Shown here: piece by piece, positions 46,052 through 56,095 of the stretch
Position numbering within the stretch: position 1 is the first letter of the stretch
Layout of the letters: each line of letters opens with the position of its first letter
Assembly (NCBI GenBank): GCA_029251525.1
Contig: JAQXDE010000066.1
Coordinates: 62,001 to 126,000, forward strand
DNA from: Saprospiraceae bacterium
GTDB taxonomy: Bacteria > Bacteroidota > Bacteroidia > Chitinophagales > Saprospiraceae
Direction of reading: 5' to 3'
DNA length: 64,000 bases
Translations under genes and position numbers: made by a program
The notes under the pieces: generated by a model
What the model was told of the DNA's origin: nothing
What the model saw: only the letters and a program-made list of their open reading frames with translations
Database searches by the model: none

Positions 46052-46522
46052 TTAAAATAGTTTTTTCATTCCTCCCCAAAGAGCACCTTTCAAACTTTTA
46101 TCGTTTTCAATCATTGATAATCCATCTGCGAATAAAAATCCAATTTTATAGAAATGAAAAGGGTTATATTTTTGGACTTCTACATTTAATCCAAATTGTT
46201 TTGGCTCAAAGCCAAAAACTAATAAATTATTAATACCACCTGAGGGATGAGATTGAGTTACTTTTGTCTGTAAATCGATGAAGCCAAATGCTTCTTTTGG
46301 TGACAATTTCAAAAGAAGGATATCTTCCTTGATATCAAATTTTGCTGCTGACAAAATTTTCGTTAAAAATTCTAAGCGTTCTTCACTCTCTTCGTTCACA
46401 TTGATCACAACTAGAAGATTTTTTAGGTTGGTTCCACTACACCTTTTGAGTATTTCAATGGGATCAATAAGAGGAAAAACTGAAAAGTTAAAAAAAGTGC
46501 CTTGCGAAATATCATTTTCCAT
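46052..46522 (-). CDS. conserved Bacteroidota protein of unknown function
   Basis: A 156-residue cytosolic protein with no signal peptide or membrane segment. Recognisable features are an alternating strand/helix pattern (NLLVVINVNEES and later NNLLVFGFEPKQFGL) and a C-terminal FLFADGLSMIENDKSLKGAL-W stretch ending MKKLF. I have seen this kind of C-terminus in uncharacterised Bacteroidota proteins but can assign no function. It lies in the gap upstream of rdgB, same strand, 123 bp away, and may share its transcript. Confidence 0.65.
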   Translation of the reverse strand: MENDISQGTFFNFSVFPLIDPIEILKRCSGTNLKNLLVVINVNEESEERLEFLTKILSAAKFDIKEDILLLKLSPKEAFGFIDLQTKVTQSHPSGGINNLLVFGFEPKQFGLNVEVQKYNPFHFYKIGFLFADGLSMIENDKSLKGALWGGMKKLF

Positions 46523-46628
46523 CTAAGTATTTTTTTTGTCTAATAAAGAATAAAAATTTGTATTCTAGTTAAAAACGTTAGAAAAAGTGGATGAATTTGG
46601 TTATTTTTGAGAAAAAACTGTTTAATTT

Positions 46629-47708
46629 ATGAACTATAAAATAGAAACCACCAAAGTTAACAAATCTCGTCTTTCTGAAATCGATTTTGACAATATTCCA
46701 TTTGGAAAATTGTTTTCAGACCATATGTTTTCTGCTGATTACATTGATGGGGAATGGACAAATTTACAAATTATTCCTTTTGCTCCGATAGAATTAAGTC
46801 CTGTAAATTTAGCTTTACATTATGGGCAATCCATTTTTGAAGGTATGAAAGCCTCTAAAATGAATGATGGTACACCTGCATTATTACGACCAGAATTACA
46901 TGTGCAAAGATTGAATGCCTCAGCTGATAGGATGTGTATGCCCAATGTTCCTGAAGATTTATTTTTGCAAGCGTTGCATGAATTGGTAGGAATGGAAAGT
47001 GAATGGATTCCCCAAAAAGAAGGAAGTGCACTTTATATCAGACCAGTTATGTTTGCAATGGATGCGAAATTGGGAGTAACAGTTTCTGATACGTATAAGT
47101 TTTTGATTATAACAGGACCTGTTGGGCCTTACTATCCAAAGCCTGTAAAACTATTGGCCGATACTCAATTTATTAGAGCTGCACATGGTGGAGTTGGAGA
47201 AGCAAAAACTGCAGGAAATTATGCTGCTTCACTTTACCCAGCAAAGAAGGCATTGGAGAAAGGCTACGATCAGATTTTATGGTTAGATGCGAAAGAATTT
47301 AAGTATGTGCAGGAAGTAGGAACTATGAATATCTTTTTTGTAATCGATGGAAAAGTTGTAACTCCTGAAACGAACGGAACTATCTTAAAGGGTATCACGC
47401 GAAAAATGATTCTTCATATATTGAAAGATCAAGGAATAGATGTGGAGGAACGATTGGTTGATATTCATGAAATTGTGGAAGCTCATAAAAATGGTAGTTT
47501 GACGGAAGTTTTCGGAGCTGGAACAGCTGCGGTTATTTCAAATGTAAAATTAATTTCTTACGATGGGATGGATATGGAAATGCCTTCAATTGAGACGCAT
47601 AAGATCGCTCATATGCTGAAGGATACCATAAATGGAATCAGGAGTGGTGAAGTAGTTGATAAGTTTGGGTGGGTGGTTCCAGTAAAAAAAGAGACTGCGA
47701 ATTTTTGA
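46629..47708 (+). CDS. ilvE: branched-chain amino acid aminotransferase
   Basis: PLP-dependent transaminase for valine, leucine and isoleucine synthesis or breakdown. Fold-type IV, type II BCAT of 359 residues. The PLP-binding lysine is K193 in GEAKTAGNYAAS. Other motifs: HYGQSIFEGMKA, LRPELHVQRLNASA, VQEVGTMNIFFV, TLTEVFGAGTAAV (in GSLTEVFGAG). A TATTTTTG element at 46602-46609 fits a -7 box. No other ilv or leu gene lies nearby. Confidence 0.95.
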   Translation: MNYKIETTKVNKSRLSEIDFDNIPFGKLFSDHMFSADYIDGEWTNLQIIPFAPIELSPVNLALHYGQSIFEGMKASKMNDGTPALLRPELHVQRLNASADRMCMPNVPEDLFLQALHELVGMESEWIPQKEGSALYIRPVMFAMDAKLGVTVSDTYKFLIITGPVGPYYPKPVKLLADTQFIRAAHGGVGEAKTAGNYAASLYPAKKALEKGYDQILWLDAKEFKYVQEVGTMNIFFVIDGKVVTPETNGTILKGITRKMILHILKDQGIDVEERLVDIHEIVEAHKNGSLTEVFGAGTAAVISNVKLISYDGMDMEMPSIETHKIAHMLKDTINGIRSGEVVDKFGWVVPVKKETANF

Positions 47709-47732
47709 CCTCAAAAAAAAAATGTAAAAATA

Positions 47733-47764
47733 AAAAAGCAAGGCATTTTAGCCTTGCTTTTTTA
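47733..47764 (+). terminator. terminator after ilvE
   Basis: AAAAAGCAAGGC (47733-47744) pairs with GCCTTGCTTTTT (47751-47762), with a T-run. Confidence 0.9.
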
Positions 47765-47885
47765 TTTGCTGTAAGAGTTACCTGATGTTTTTAATTTTTA
47801 GTAATCCTTTTATTTAGTTGCTGAGAAAAGCATTGAGGACTAATTAATGATAATATAAAATATCAGTATATTTTATATTAAAAAA

Positions 47886-48926
47886 TTACATCAATACTCC
47901 ATTCTTTGCCTCTATTGGCGGAGGTATATTTGTTTCTCCAAGCATTTGTTTTAAATCAATTTCTATTACTCGACAGAGAGATAGCATTGGAATATCATTT
48001 GCTAAACCCTCGAAAGGATTCTCAGAATAATCTCCTATTAATTCCATCATCAAATAAACCCAACCAACTAAAATGGTAAATGGAATGGAGAACCAGGCTG
48101 AATATTCTCCTAATTTGTGAAACTCAGAGACCATTCCTAGTGGCAATAGAAAAATAAAAATTCCAACAAAGACGAAACTCATACTCCCATATTGTCGAGG
48201 TAGGGGAAACTTTTTGATTCGCTCACATTTTCCTTGGTGAGTATAAAAATCGTTGAGCAATTTTTGCAATTCCATGTGACGAAAATCATCAATTAAATTT
48301 AATTTTCGGAGATGTTGAAGATCTTGTGACTGTTGATCAATAATTTGTGTGGCGGTATTTTTAAAATTAATTAAACGAGTGACCTCCTCTTTAGGTAGAT
48401 ACTCTTCCAATTCTTTTTCGGTTAAACCATCACTATTACTAAGGCCAAAACCAAAACGTTTCATTCGTCTCTTGGTTGTTCTTCCTACAAAATTGTTTAG
48501 GCTAACATGCTCCCAAGGAGTTGGAATCAATAGTTGGCTTCTTAATGCGTACAACCAAGCAATATGTCGATACATTAATTTTTTGTGGATAGCAGTGAGT
48601 TCCTCTTTAGAGTAGTCTTTTTCTGAAAATTGGTTACTGACAAAACCTCTCACAGTTGCGCCCCACATTCGACTGCTATTGATGATGGCTCCCCAAATTT
48701 TTCGGGCTTCCCATAGTCGATCGTAAGCACTATTATTTTTGAAACCAACATAAAAAGCAACTGCTGTTCCAATTACTGAAAGTGGTAACCACGGAATATG
48801 TAAAAACTCCCAATGGAAAAATTCATAAAAAGCAGTTACCGCAGTGGCCCAGGCAGTTAACCATACCAAGTGGCCGCCTGAAAATCGAAAAATATCTCTA
48901 ATCGAAAAATTCTTAATGATGTACAT
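47886..48926 (-). CDS. bestrophin-family ion channel
   Basis: A 346-residue membrane protein of the bestrophin/RFP-TM family, anion channels that in bacteria may also conduct cations. Typical are the N-terminal FRFSGGHLVWLTAWATAV, the GFKNNSAYDRLWEARKIWG region that is strongly conserved in the family, and ENPFEGLANDIPMLSLCRVI near the C-terminus. It is divergent from trkA; a link to potassium homeostasis is only positional. Confidence 0.88.
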   Translation of the reverse strand: MYIIKNFSIRDIFRFSGGHLVWLTAWATAVTAFYEFFHWEFLHIPWLPLSVIGTAVAFYVGFKNNSAYDRLWEARKIWGAIINSSRMWGATVRGFVSNQFSEKDYSKEELTAIHKKLMYRHIAWLYALRSQLLIPTPWEHVSLNNFVGRTTKRRMKRFGFGLSNSDGLTEKELEEYLPKEEVTRLINFKNTATQIIDQQSQDLQHLRKLNLIDDFRHMELQKLLNDFYTHQGKCERIKKFPLPRQYGSMSFVFVGIFIFLLPLGMVSEFHKLGEYSAWFSIPFTILVGWVYLMMELIGDYSENPFEGLANDIPMLSLCRVIEIDLKQMLGETNIPPPIEAKNGVLM

Positions 48927-49190
48927 ATCTATTACGTTTTTAAATTAAATCCAATATGTAAAAAAAATAAGAACTATAAAAGTTTTAAGGAACAGGAACT
49001 ATAATGAAATTGAACTTTGTATTTGATTTTATTAATGAAAATGGAAATTGAATTAAGTAATTGCTTAATTTTGTAGCTTAATTTCAATGTTTAGGAACTA
49101 AAGCTTGAAAACGAAACTTTTATTGAATGTAAAAGTTTGATAAAAAGTAAGTTAGGATTAAAAGGATTTTTTTTTATTAATAATAAGTTC

Positions 49191-50528
49191 ATGAAGATTA
49201 TTATAGCAGGTGCTGGAGCAGTTGGATTCCATTTAGCAGAATTATTAGCAAAAGAAAACCAAGATATCACCTTGATTGATACTGATGAAGAGATATTGGA
49301 TCATGTTTCCACACATTTGGATGTTATGACTATTTTAGGTGATGCTGCGTCGATACATGTTTTGGAAGATGCCAAAATTTCGAACACAGATTTATTTTTG
49401 GCTGTTACAACTTCTGGTTCTACAAACCTACTTTTAGCCATTATGGCAAAGCAAAGAGGAGCGAAAAGAACGATTGCAAGAGTAAATAATCCTGAATATT
49501 TTGAACAACATCAAAAAGAGAATTTTAAAAAACTAGGTGTTGATGTTCTGATTTCTCCTCAATTATTAGCCGCACAGGAAATTGAAAGATTACTCCAAAG
49601 AGGTTCGTTTACGGATATTTTTGAATTTGAGAAGGGTAGAATTTCTATTGTTGGATTTACCTTAGACACGACTTGTCCACTTATCAACAAGACAATTGGT
49701 GAAATTGATCAATCTAATGATTTCACCTTTCGTGGGATTGCACTTTTGCGTGGACATAAAACAATAATTCCTCGTAGTTCAACAAAATTGATCAAAGGAG
49801 ATCACTTATATATTGCCTCTGTTGCGAAGTCAATGGATGCCATTTTACAATTTGTTGGAAAACAATTACAACCAATAAGGAAAGTAATGATTGCTGGTGG
49901 AACGTCACTTGCTTTTCGGACTGCAGAATTGGTTCAAGATAAATACTCCGTTTCTGTCATAGTGAAAAATAAGAATCGAGCAAAGCTTTTTGCAGAAAAT
50001 CTTAATAATGCTTTAGTCATTAACGCTGATCCAAGTAATGTGGATATTTTAAAAGAGGAAGGCCTCGAACAAATGGATGCATTTATTGCATTAACAGTAA
50101 ATGATGAAACGAATATTGTGACAAGTCTGATGGCAGAACATATGAATGTTTACAAAACCATAGCTTTAGTTGATAATGTGAATTATACTCATATATCCCA
50201 AAATATCGGAGTGGATACCATTATTAATAAAAAATTAATTGCAGCAAATAATATTTTCAGATTTGTGAGAAAAGGTAAAGTGGAAGCAATTGCAAGTTTA
50301 CACGGAGTGGAAGCGGAAGTAATAGAATTTGAAATTCATAAAAAGAATAGACTACTTCGAAATTGTATAAGTGACCTGCGTTTACCTATTCATTCAATTA
50401 TTGCAGGAGTTATTCGAGGTGATGATAGTTTTATTCCCAGTGGTGATTTTCTTTTTGAAATCAATGATAAAGTTATAGTTTTTGCTTTACCAGAAGCCAT
50501 TCACCAAGTAGAAGAAATTTTTAAATAA
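49191..50528 (+). CDS. trkA: Trk potassium uptake NAD-binding protein TrkA
   Basis: Peripheral regulatory subunit that binds nucleotide and gates the TrkH channel. I place the start at the ATG 49191 (MKIIIAGAGAVGFHLAE). An in-frame TTG at 49137 would add 18 residues before the Rossmann fold. Two RCK repeats: the first with GAGAVG and a complete Rossmann motif, the second (about residue 230 on) with a degenerate IAGGTSLAFRTAEL. TrkA_C domains follow each. Its stop overlaps the trkH start (TAATG). A TAATTTTG element at 49066-49073 may be the -7 box. Confidence 0.95.
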   Translation: MKIIIAGAGAVGFHLAELLAKENQDITLIDTDEEILDHVSTHLDVMTILGDAASIHVLEDAKISNTDLFLAVTTSGSTNLLLAIMAKQRGAKRTIARVNNPEYFEQHQKENFKKLGVDVLISPQLLAAQEIERLLQRGSFTDIFEFEKGRISIVGFTLDTTCPLINKTIGEIDQSNDFTFRGIALLRGHKTIIPRSSTKLIKGDHLYIASVAKSMDAILQFVGKQLQPIRKVMIAGGTSLAFRTAELVQDKYSVSVIVKNKNRAKLFAENLNNALVINADPSNVDILKEEGLEQMDAFIALTVNDETNIVTSLMAEHMNVYKTIALVDNVNYTHISQNIGVDTIINKKLIAANNIFRFVRKGKVEAIASLHGVEAEVIEFEIHKKNRLLRNCISDLRLPIHSIIAGVIRGDDSFIPSGDFLFEINDKVIVFALPEAIHQVEEIFK

Positions 50529-51988
50529 TGATTAGAATAGGAGCTGTTCTTAAAGTTTTGGGAGTTTTATTAATTGTACTTGGTTCATTAATGTTGAGTT
50601 CCCTCCCTTTTTCTTTCTATTATGGAGGGGAAGATGCGGTAGCACTTTTTAGCTCTGCTTTAGTTACCAGTTTTACAGGATTGGGACTTTGGTATTTTAA
50701 TAAAAGCCAACAAAAAATAGGTAAAAGAGAAGGTTATTTAATTGTTGCTTTAGGATGGTTATCAATGGGGATAGTTAGTATGTTACCCTACCTATTTAGT
50801 GGAGTTCTTTCTGACTTTACCAATGCTTTTTTTGAAAGTATTTCAGGACTGACTACTACTGGTGCTTCAGTTATTAATGACATTGAGGCAGTTCCCAAAG
50901 GTGTATTGTTTTGGCGCAGTCTCACTCAATGGATAGGAGGAATGGGGATAATTGTATTAACAATTGCATTATTTCCTTTACTTGGTATTGGTGGGGTTGA
51001 ACTTTTTATTGCAGAAGCTCCAGGGCCAACATCTGATAAAATTCATCCCAGAATAAAAGAAACAGCTAAGCGATTATGGCTAATTTATGTAGGCTTAACG
51101 GCTTTGCTTACCTTCCTGTTATATCTTTGTGGAATGAATTTTTATGATTCTATTAATCATGGATTGACAACAATGGCAACAGGAGGGTTTTCTACCAAAA
51201 ATGATAGTATTGCCTATTTTAATAATCCTTTAATCCAATATTTAATAACTTTTTTTATGTTTTTAGCTGGAACTAATTACACCATAATTTATTTTGGTTT
51301 AAAAGGGGAATTAAAAAAAGTTTGGAAAAGTGATGAATTTAAAACCTACTTTTTATTATTGTTAAGTGTAACATTTATTATTACCTGCTTGGTTTTTAAT
51401 TTTACAGATCATTCTTTGGAACAATCACTTAGAGAGTCCGTTTTTCAAATTGTTTCTATTGTAACCACAACTGGTTTTGTTTCTGCAGATTATACTTCTT
51501 GGTCACCTGGGTTAACCTTGGTTTTCTTTTGTTTGTTATTTATTGGAGGATGTGCAGGATCAACGAGTGGTGGGATAAAAGTAATTCGACATTTGGTTTT
51601 AATCAAAAATACTTTTTTAGAATTTAAACGATTATTACATCCCCGAGCTTTGATTCGAACAAAGGTGGATGGTCAGTTAGTAGCACAAAGAGTTTTAACA
51701 CATATTTTAGTTTTTCTGTTAATTTATTTAGGAATTTTCTTTTCAGGATCAATTATTATGGCAATGATTTTGAAAAATTATGATCAGCCATTGATGACTG
51801 CTTTTGGAGCTGTGGCTACCACTATTGGAAATGTTGGTCCAGGAATAGGAGCAGTTGGGCCGCTGGATAATTTTGCTCATATACCTTATTTGGGAAAATG
51901 GTTTTTATCTTTTTTAATGTTGTTAGGTAGACTAGAACTGTTTACAATACTAATTTTGTTTACACCTTATTTTTGGAAAACGAACTAG
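50528..51988 (+). CDS. trkH: Trk potassium transporter membrane subunit TrkH
   Basis: Potassium-conducting membrane subunit of 486 residues with about ten or more helices and the four pore loops, each containing a selectivity-filter-like T-x-G pattern: FESISGLTTTGASVI, LTTMATGGFS, VSIVTTTGFVSAD and VATTIGNVGPG. Forms a K+ uptake system with TrkA, encoded immediately upstream with overlapping stop and start codons. Confidence 0.95.
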   Translation: MIRIGAVLKVLGVLLIVLGSLMLSSLPFSFYYGGEDAVALFSSALVTSFTGLGLWYFNKSQQKIGKREGYLIVALGWLSMGIVSMLPYLFSGVLSDFTNAFFESISGLTTTGASVINDIEAVPKGVLFWRSLTQWIGGMGIIVLTIALFPLLGIGGVELFIAEAPGPTSDKIHPRIKETAKRLWLIYVGLTALLTFLLYLCGMNFYDSINHGLTTMATGGFSTKNDSIAYFNNPLIQYLITFFMFLAGTNYTIIYFGLKGELKKVWKSDEFKTYFLLLLSVTFIITCLVFNFTDHSLEQSLRESVFQIVSIVTTTGFVSADYTSWSPGLTLVFFCLLFIGGCAGSTSGGIKVIRHLVLIKNTFLEFKRLLHPRALIRTKVDGQLVAQRVLTHILVFLLIYLGIFFSGSIIMAMILKNYDQPLMTAFGAVATTIGNVGPGIGAVGPLDNFAHIPYLGKWFLSFLMLLGRLELFTILILFTPYFWKTN

Positions 51989-52218
51989 CTGGATCCTTAT
52001 AAATTTTAAAACTAATTTTGTTGATAATTACTAAATAATATTTTTAGAAAAAAATGGATGAGTGACTTTTTCAAGAAAATGGTTAAGGAAGTAAGGGATG
52101 AATAAATGAGTTTTGACCCTTTAAGATTTTGAGGGAACCAATTTCAAACCATAAAAGTAAAGGGATAAGGTTTAGTTTTAAAAAAATTAGGACAAGAAAA
52201 GATTGAAAGACCTATCAA

Positions 52219-52737
52219 TTAAAAATACAAACGACTGAAGTATAAAAGCAAAACAGTGAAAATCAACAATCTAGAAATAATATTTCTATAAAAAAGACTT
52301 GCCCGTTTGTCCTTTAAATGGAAAGTAAATAATCCTATACTTGCAAATAGTAGACCTACCATTACTGTAATTACTATAGGTAACAACTCTTCACTCTTTT
52401 CCCAAGATTCTAATCTGAAGAGTATGACTATAATTCCTGCACCAAATGCCAAACCACAAAGTATCGATAAAATCACCTCCAACGACTTATATTTCCTAAC
52501 TCGAAACATTAACCATGAAAATGCAATATAAAGTATAGCTGAAGTTGTTCCTCCAATAATTAGTACCTCACTTGAGTAAGTCATTCCTATATATTTCATT
52601 CCTAAGCCAATGGCTAAAATGATTAAAGGAATAATTTCTAAATTTTGTACGAAACGCTGTAGTGGAGTAATCGAAACTTCTCTTTCAGGAGGAAAGACTT
52701 CCTCAAGGTCGAGAGGTTCCTGATTGTTTTTGGACAT
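52219..52737 (-). CDS. five-helix membrane protein, function unknown
   Basis: A 172-residue protein with an acidic N-terminal tail (EPLDLEEVFPPERE) and about five membrane helices. No family recognised. Its start is 37 bp after the end of the TrmH-type gene on the same strand, so the two may form an operon. The extended hydrophobic stretches make a chance frame unlikely. Confidence 0.7.
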   Translation of the reverse strand: MSKNNQEPLDLEEVFPPEREVSITPLQRFVQNLEIIPLIILAIGLGMKYIGMTYSSEVLIIGGTTSAILYIAFSWLMFRVRKYKSLEVILSILCGLAFGAGIIVILFRLESWEKSEELLPIVITVMVGLLFASIGLFTFHLKDKRASLFYRNIISRLLIFTVLLLYFSRLYF

Positions 52738-52773
52738 CTGATATTGGTTTTATGATGAGATGAATATTCAATT

Positions 52774-53538
52774 TCACCCAAATCTATTATTAGACAAAAT
52801 AGCACAAACAATTCCAGTTGCTACTGCTGCATTCAAAGACTCTGCTCCTCCATTTTCGCCTTTTGGAATTAGAATTTGATGAGTTATTTTATTTAAAATT
52901 TCAGAAGAGATTCCTTTACCCTCATTGCCAATTACAATTATTCCTTTTTTATAATTATTTTCCTCAAATATATTTTTCCCTTCCAATATAGTTCCATAGA
53001 ATGGCATTTCATCACATTTATCAAAAACTTCATCAAACGGCAAGTACATCACTTTGACCCTCAAAAAGGCTCCCATACTTGATTGAATAGTTTTGTGGTT
53101 ATATAGATCTGCACATTTTTCAGAACAAAAAATATAAGGAATTCCGAACCAGTCTGCAATCCGTAAAATGGTTCCAAAATTTCCAGGGTCTTGAATTCCA
53201 TCTAGGTAAAGAGAAAAGTTTTTTTTAATTATTACTTCATCCCAACTAATAGGCAACTTTTTGACTACTACAAATACGGATGAAGGTGTACTTAAATTAG
53301 AAAATTGTTTAAAATCTTTTTCAGTTGCAACTTCTATTTCGTTTTGGTTTCTTAAAGATTGGTTAAAGTGTTGGTTCTTCCAATCTTCTGTTGCAATGAT
53401 AGTTTCAATTTCAACGTTTCGAGTTTGTAATATTTCTAAGGCAATTTTATCTCCTTCTACAGTAAAATTATCATACTTTTGTCGAATCTTTTTTAGCTTT
53501 AACGAACGAAGGTATTTTATTTTATTTTTTGAAATCAT
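52774..53538 (-). CDS. TrmH/SpoU-family RNA methyltransferase
   Basis: A 254-residue SPOUT-type 2'-O-methyltransferase for tRNA or rRNA. The three SpoU motifs are present: YLDGIQDPGNFGTILRIAD, IVIGNEGKGIS and ILIPKGENGGAESLNAAVA. The N-terminal substrate-binding region (residues 1-95, KNKIKYLRSLKLKKIRQK) is the RlmB/TrmH-like helper domain. Target nucleotide unknown. It is divergent from tamL, an arrangement I have seen in other Bacteroidota. Confidence 0.92.
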   Translation of the reverse strand: MISKNKIKYLRSLKLKKIRQKYDNFTVEGDKIALEILQTRNVEIETIIATEDWKNQHFNQSLRNQNEIEVATEKDFKQFSNLSTPSSVFVVVKKLPISWDEVIIKKNFSLYLDGIQDPGNFGTILRIADWFGIPYIFCSEKCADLYNHKTIQSSMGAFLRVKVMYLPFDEVFDKCDEMPFYGTILEGKNIFEENNYKKGIIVIGNEGKGISSEILNKITHQILIPKGENGGAESLNAAVATGIVCAILSNNRFG

Positions 53539-53638
53539 TATTTATTTTCAAATTTAGTTTTACCTTTTTTAGAATAGTCTCGTTAAACTATGTAGAACGA
53601 TGTTTTTCTAAAAAAATCAGATTAGTATTTTTGACAGC

Positions 53639-56071
53639 ATGAGTTGCAATAGCGCGATAAGGTACACATTTTTTATTTTTTTAATTCTTCTTCTTGGAAC
53701 AAGTTGTGGGACGCTCAAGCATTTGGAGGAAGGTGAATCTATGTTGCGGAAAAATAAAATCGAAGTTAAGGGTGAAGAAAATGTTAGTAATGTCAATGGT
53801 TTAAAATATGAATTAAATGCCTTGACTTATCAAAAACCTAATTCAAAATTTTTAGGAGTGTTACCAAGCTTTGGCCCATGGTATTATTATCGTATTAAAG
53901 CAAAAAGTGATACGACTTGGTGGGGAAGATTCATGTTGAAGAACTTTGCAGAAGTACCAGCTGTTTATAGTATGGAAAAGGCCGATCTCTCGGCGGAGAA
54001 TATGGAAAAGGCCTTACGCAACAAGGGATATTTTAATGCAGAGGTTGAATTTGAGACTAAAAAGAAAGGACTCCGAAAGAAGAGAATGCATGTTACTTAC
54101 AACATAAATACAGGAAAAAGATATTATTTAGATGAAGTAAGTTTTACAAGTAAGGATACAGCAATTAATAGAATCCTTCAAGAATTAAAAAGCGAAACCT
54201 TTCTGCCACCAGGAGCGCCTGCCAGTAAATCTATTTATGAACAAGAAACTAGAAGAATTACATTCCATCTTTTGAATAATGGATATGCTAATTTTTATAA
54301 AAAGTATTTTTCAAAACTCCAATCTGATACCCTTTCTAAAGACAGTTTATTTAATCAGCTTAATAATGTTGAATTGGAAGTTTTGCTTCCAAAAAATTCT
54401 TCTCAACATAAAACTTATTCTATAGGGAAAGTTAAGGTGGTTTCTATGTACGATGAAAATGGAAATCCAATAATGTCTCAGGATTCTATTTTTAATAAAA
54501 CTCATTTTTTTGTAGGAGAAGGGAGACATTTTATCAATTTGAAAGCATTAGATCGGAAAATATTTTTAAGAGAGGGAGATATCTATCGATTAGAAAATGT
54601 GGATAAAACAAGGGTTCAATTAGGGAGTTTAGATATCTTTCAATTTGTCAATATTAAACGATCAGTTTCTGAAGTTGCAGATTCCATTTTGAATTATGAG
54701 ATCAGATTGATCCCTAAAAAGCGACAAGAATTTGGAGTTGATTTTGAGTTTAATAATTCAAGAATAGTTACCACGAGTAACGCCTTTGTTGGAACAGCAT
54801 CAGCTTTGAGTTATCGAAATCGAAATACCTTTAGAGGAGGAGAAGTTTTTACAGCTCGAGCTGAAGGAGGAATTGAAGTAATTCCAAGACAAAATTTTAG
54901 TGTTAATGCTTGGAATGTGAATTTGAATTTCTCTATGGATTTTCCGAAATACCATGACTTATTTAAAACGGATGATTATATTTTATCAAGAATATTTATT
55001 CCGTTTAAAAGAAAAAGAAAATCTTTTTATCAAAAACTAAAAATAGAGGGTGTAACGAGTACGTCGCTTAAGTATAATGTATTGGCAAATACTGGAAATT
55101 ATAGAATTGACATTTTTGCAGGATCTTGGGGGTGGAAGTTTCGTCCGAACAAAAACTGGGATGTAGCACTTAATAAAGTTGGAATAGATTTTTTAGATCC
55201 AGTTTTATCTCAATCATTTAGAGACTCCGTCATTGCAAAAAATGCATACTTGGAAAGAAGTTTTAGATCTCAATTGTTTACTGGGGGATTATTCAGGGAT
55301 TTAAATGTGGTATATCGAAAAGATATTGGAACGAATGGAAAAGCTTCGTTATTAGCTCGAGGAAATTTAGAGATTTCAGGTTTAGAAGTATGGGGGATTA
55401 ATAAAATTAGAAATACACTTGGTAACGACATTAATTTTAAGTTAGCCAATAAATATGAATTTTCTCAATATGCAAGAGTAGAAGGAGATCTTAGGTTTTA
55501 TCGAAAGTTTACAGGAGGAAGATTATTTGCCTCTCGTTTGAATATAGGAATTGCAGGTGATTTTGGATTTTCGGATGAAGTACCGTATGTCAAACAGTTT
55601 GCTGTGGGTGCTCCAAATAGTATGCGTGGTTGGCGATTAAGGGAACTTGGTCCAGGTTCTTATGTTGATCCTGATTTAGATAAATCTACTACCAACTATT
55701 ATCAAACGGGTAATTTTAAATTTGAAATGAATGCAGAATGGCGGTTCCATATTCTCTGGTATTTAAAAGGAGCAGTATTTGTTGATGCCGGAAATATTTG
55801 GTCCCTTAATAAAGATGATGAAAGGATAGGTGCTGGTATTGAAAAAATTTCTGACTTGTGGAATGAAATGGCTGTTAATACTGGATTAGGATTTAGATTA
55901 GATGTTGATTATTTTATATTAAGATTTGATTTGGGGTACAGATGGAGAAATCCATATCCCGATGAGGATGGAGATAATAGAGTACTCCATATTTTACAGT
56001 TTAAGTCTCTTCAGAAAGAATTGGCTCTAAATAAGTTTCGAGGAAGTCTATCAGTAGGTTATCCTTTTTAA
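53639..56071 (+). CDS. tamL: BamA/TamA-family outer-membrane lipoprotein TamL
   Basis: An 810-residue Omp85-family protein with lipobox LLLGTSC (Cys23), a lipoprotein TamA homologue typical of Bacteroidota (TamL), which with TamB is implicated in outer-membrane homeostasis. POTRA-like repeats occupy about residues 28-345 (for example MEKALRNKGYFNAEVEFETK), and the C-terminal half is the 16-strand barrel with the conserved VPYVKQFAVGAPNSMRGWR and a terminal aromatic (SVGYPF). In many relatives tamB follows; here the next gene is nth on the opposite strand. TATTTTTG ends six bases before the ATG, so the transcript may be nearly leaderless. Confidence 0.92.
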   Translation: MSCNSAIRYTFFIFLILLLGTSCGTLKHLEEGESMLRKNKIEVKGEENVSNVNGLKYELNALTYQKPNSKFLGVLPSFGPWYYYRIKAKSDTTWWGRFMLKNFAEVPAVYSMEKADLSAENMEKALRNKGYFNAEVEFETKKKGLRKKRMHVTYNINTGKRYYLDEVSFTSKDTAINRILQELKSETFLPPGAPASKSIYEQETRRITFHLLNNGYANFYKKYFSKLQSDTLSKDSLFNQLNNVELEVLLPKNSSQHKTYSIGKVKVVSMYDENGNPIMSQDSIFNKTHFFVGEGRHFINLKALDRKIFLREGDIYRLENVDKTRVQLGSLDIFQFVNIKRSVSEVADSILNYEIRLIPKKRQEFGVDFEFNNSRIVTTSNAFVGTASALSYRNRNTFRGGEVFTARAEGGIEVIPRQNFSVNAWNVNLNFSMDFPKYHDLFKTDDYILSRIFIPFKRKRKSFYQKLKIEGVTSTSLKYNVLANTGNYRIDIFAGSWGWKFRPNKNWDVALNKVGIDFLDPVLSQSFRDSVIAKNAYLERSFRSQLFTGGLFRDLNVVYRKDIGTNGKASLLARGNLEISGLEVWGINKIRNTLGNDINFKLANKYEFSQYARVEGDLRFYRKFTGGRLFASRLNIGIAGDFGFSDEVPYVKQFAVGAPNSMRGWRLRELGPGSYVDPDLDKSTTNYYQTGNFKFEMNAEWRFHILWYLKGAVFVDAGNIWSLNKDDERIGAGIEKISDLWNEMAVNTGLGFRLDVDYFILRFDLGYRWRNPYPDEDGDNRVLHILQFKSLQKELALNKFRGSLSVGYPF

Positions 56072-56095
56072 ATTATTTGTTTTTATTTTTGGTAT

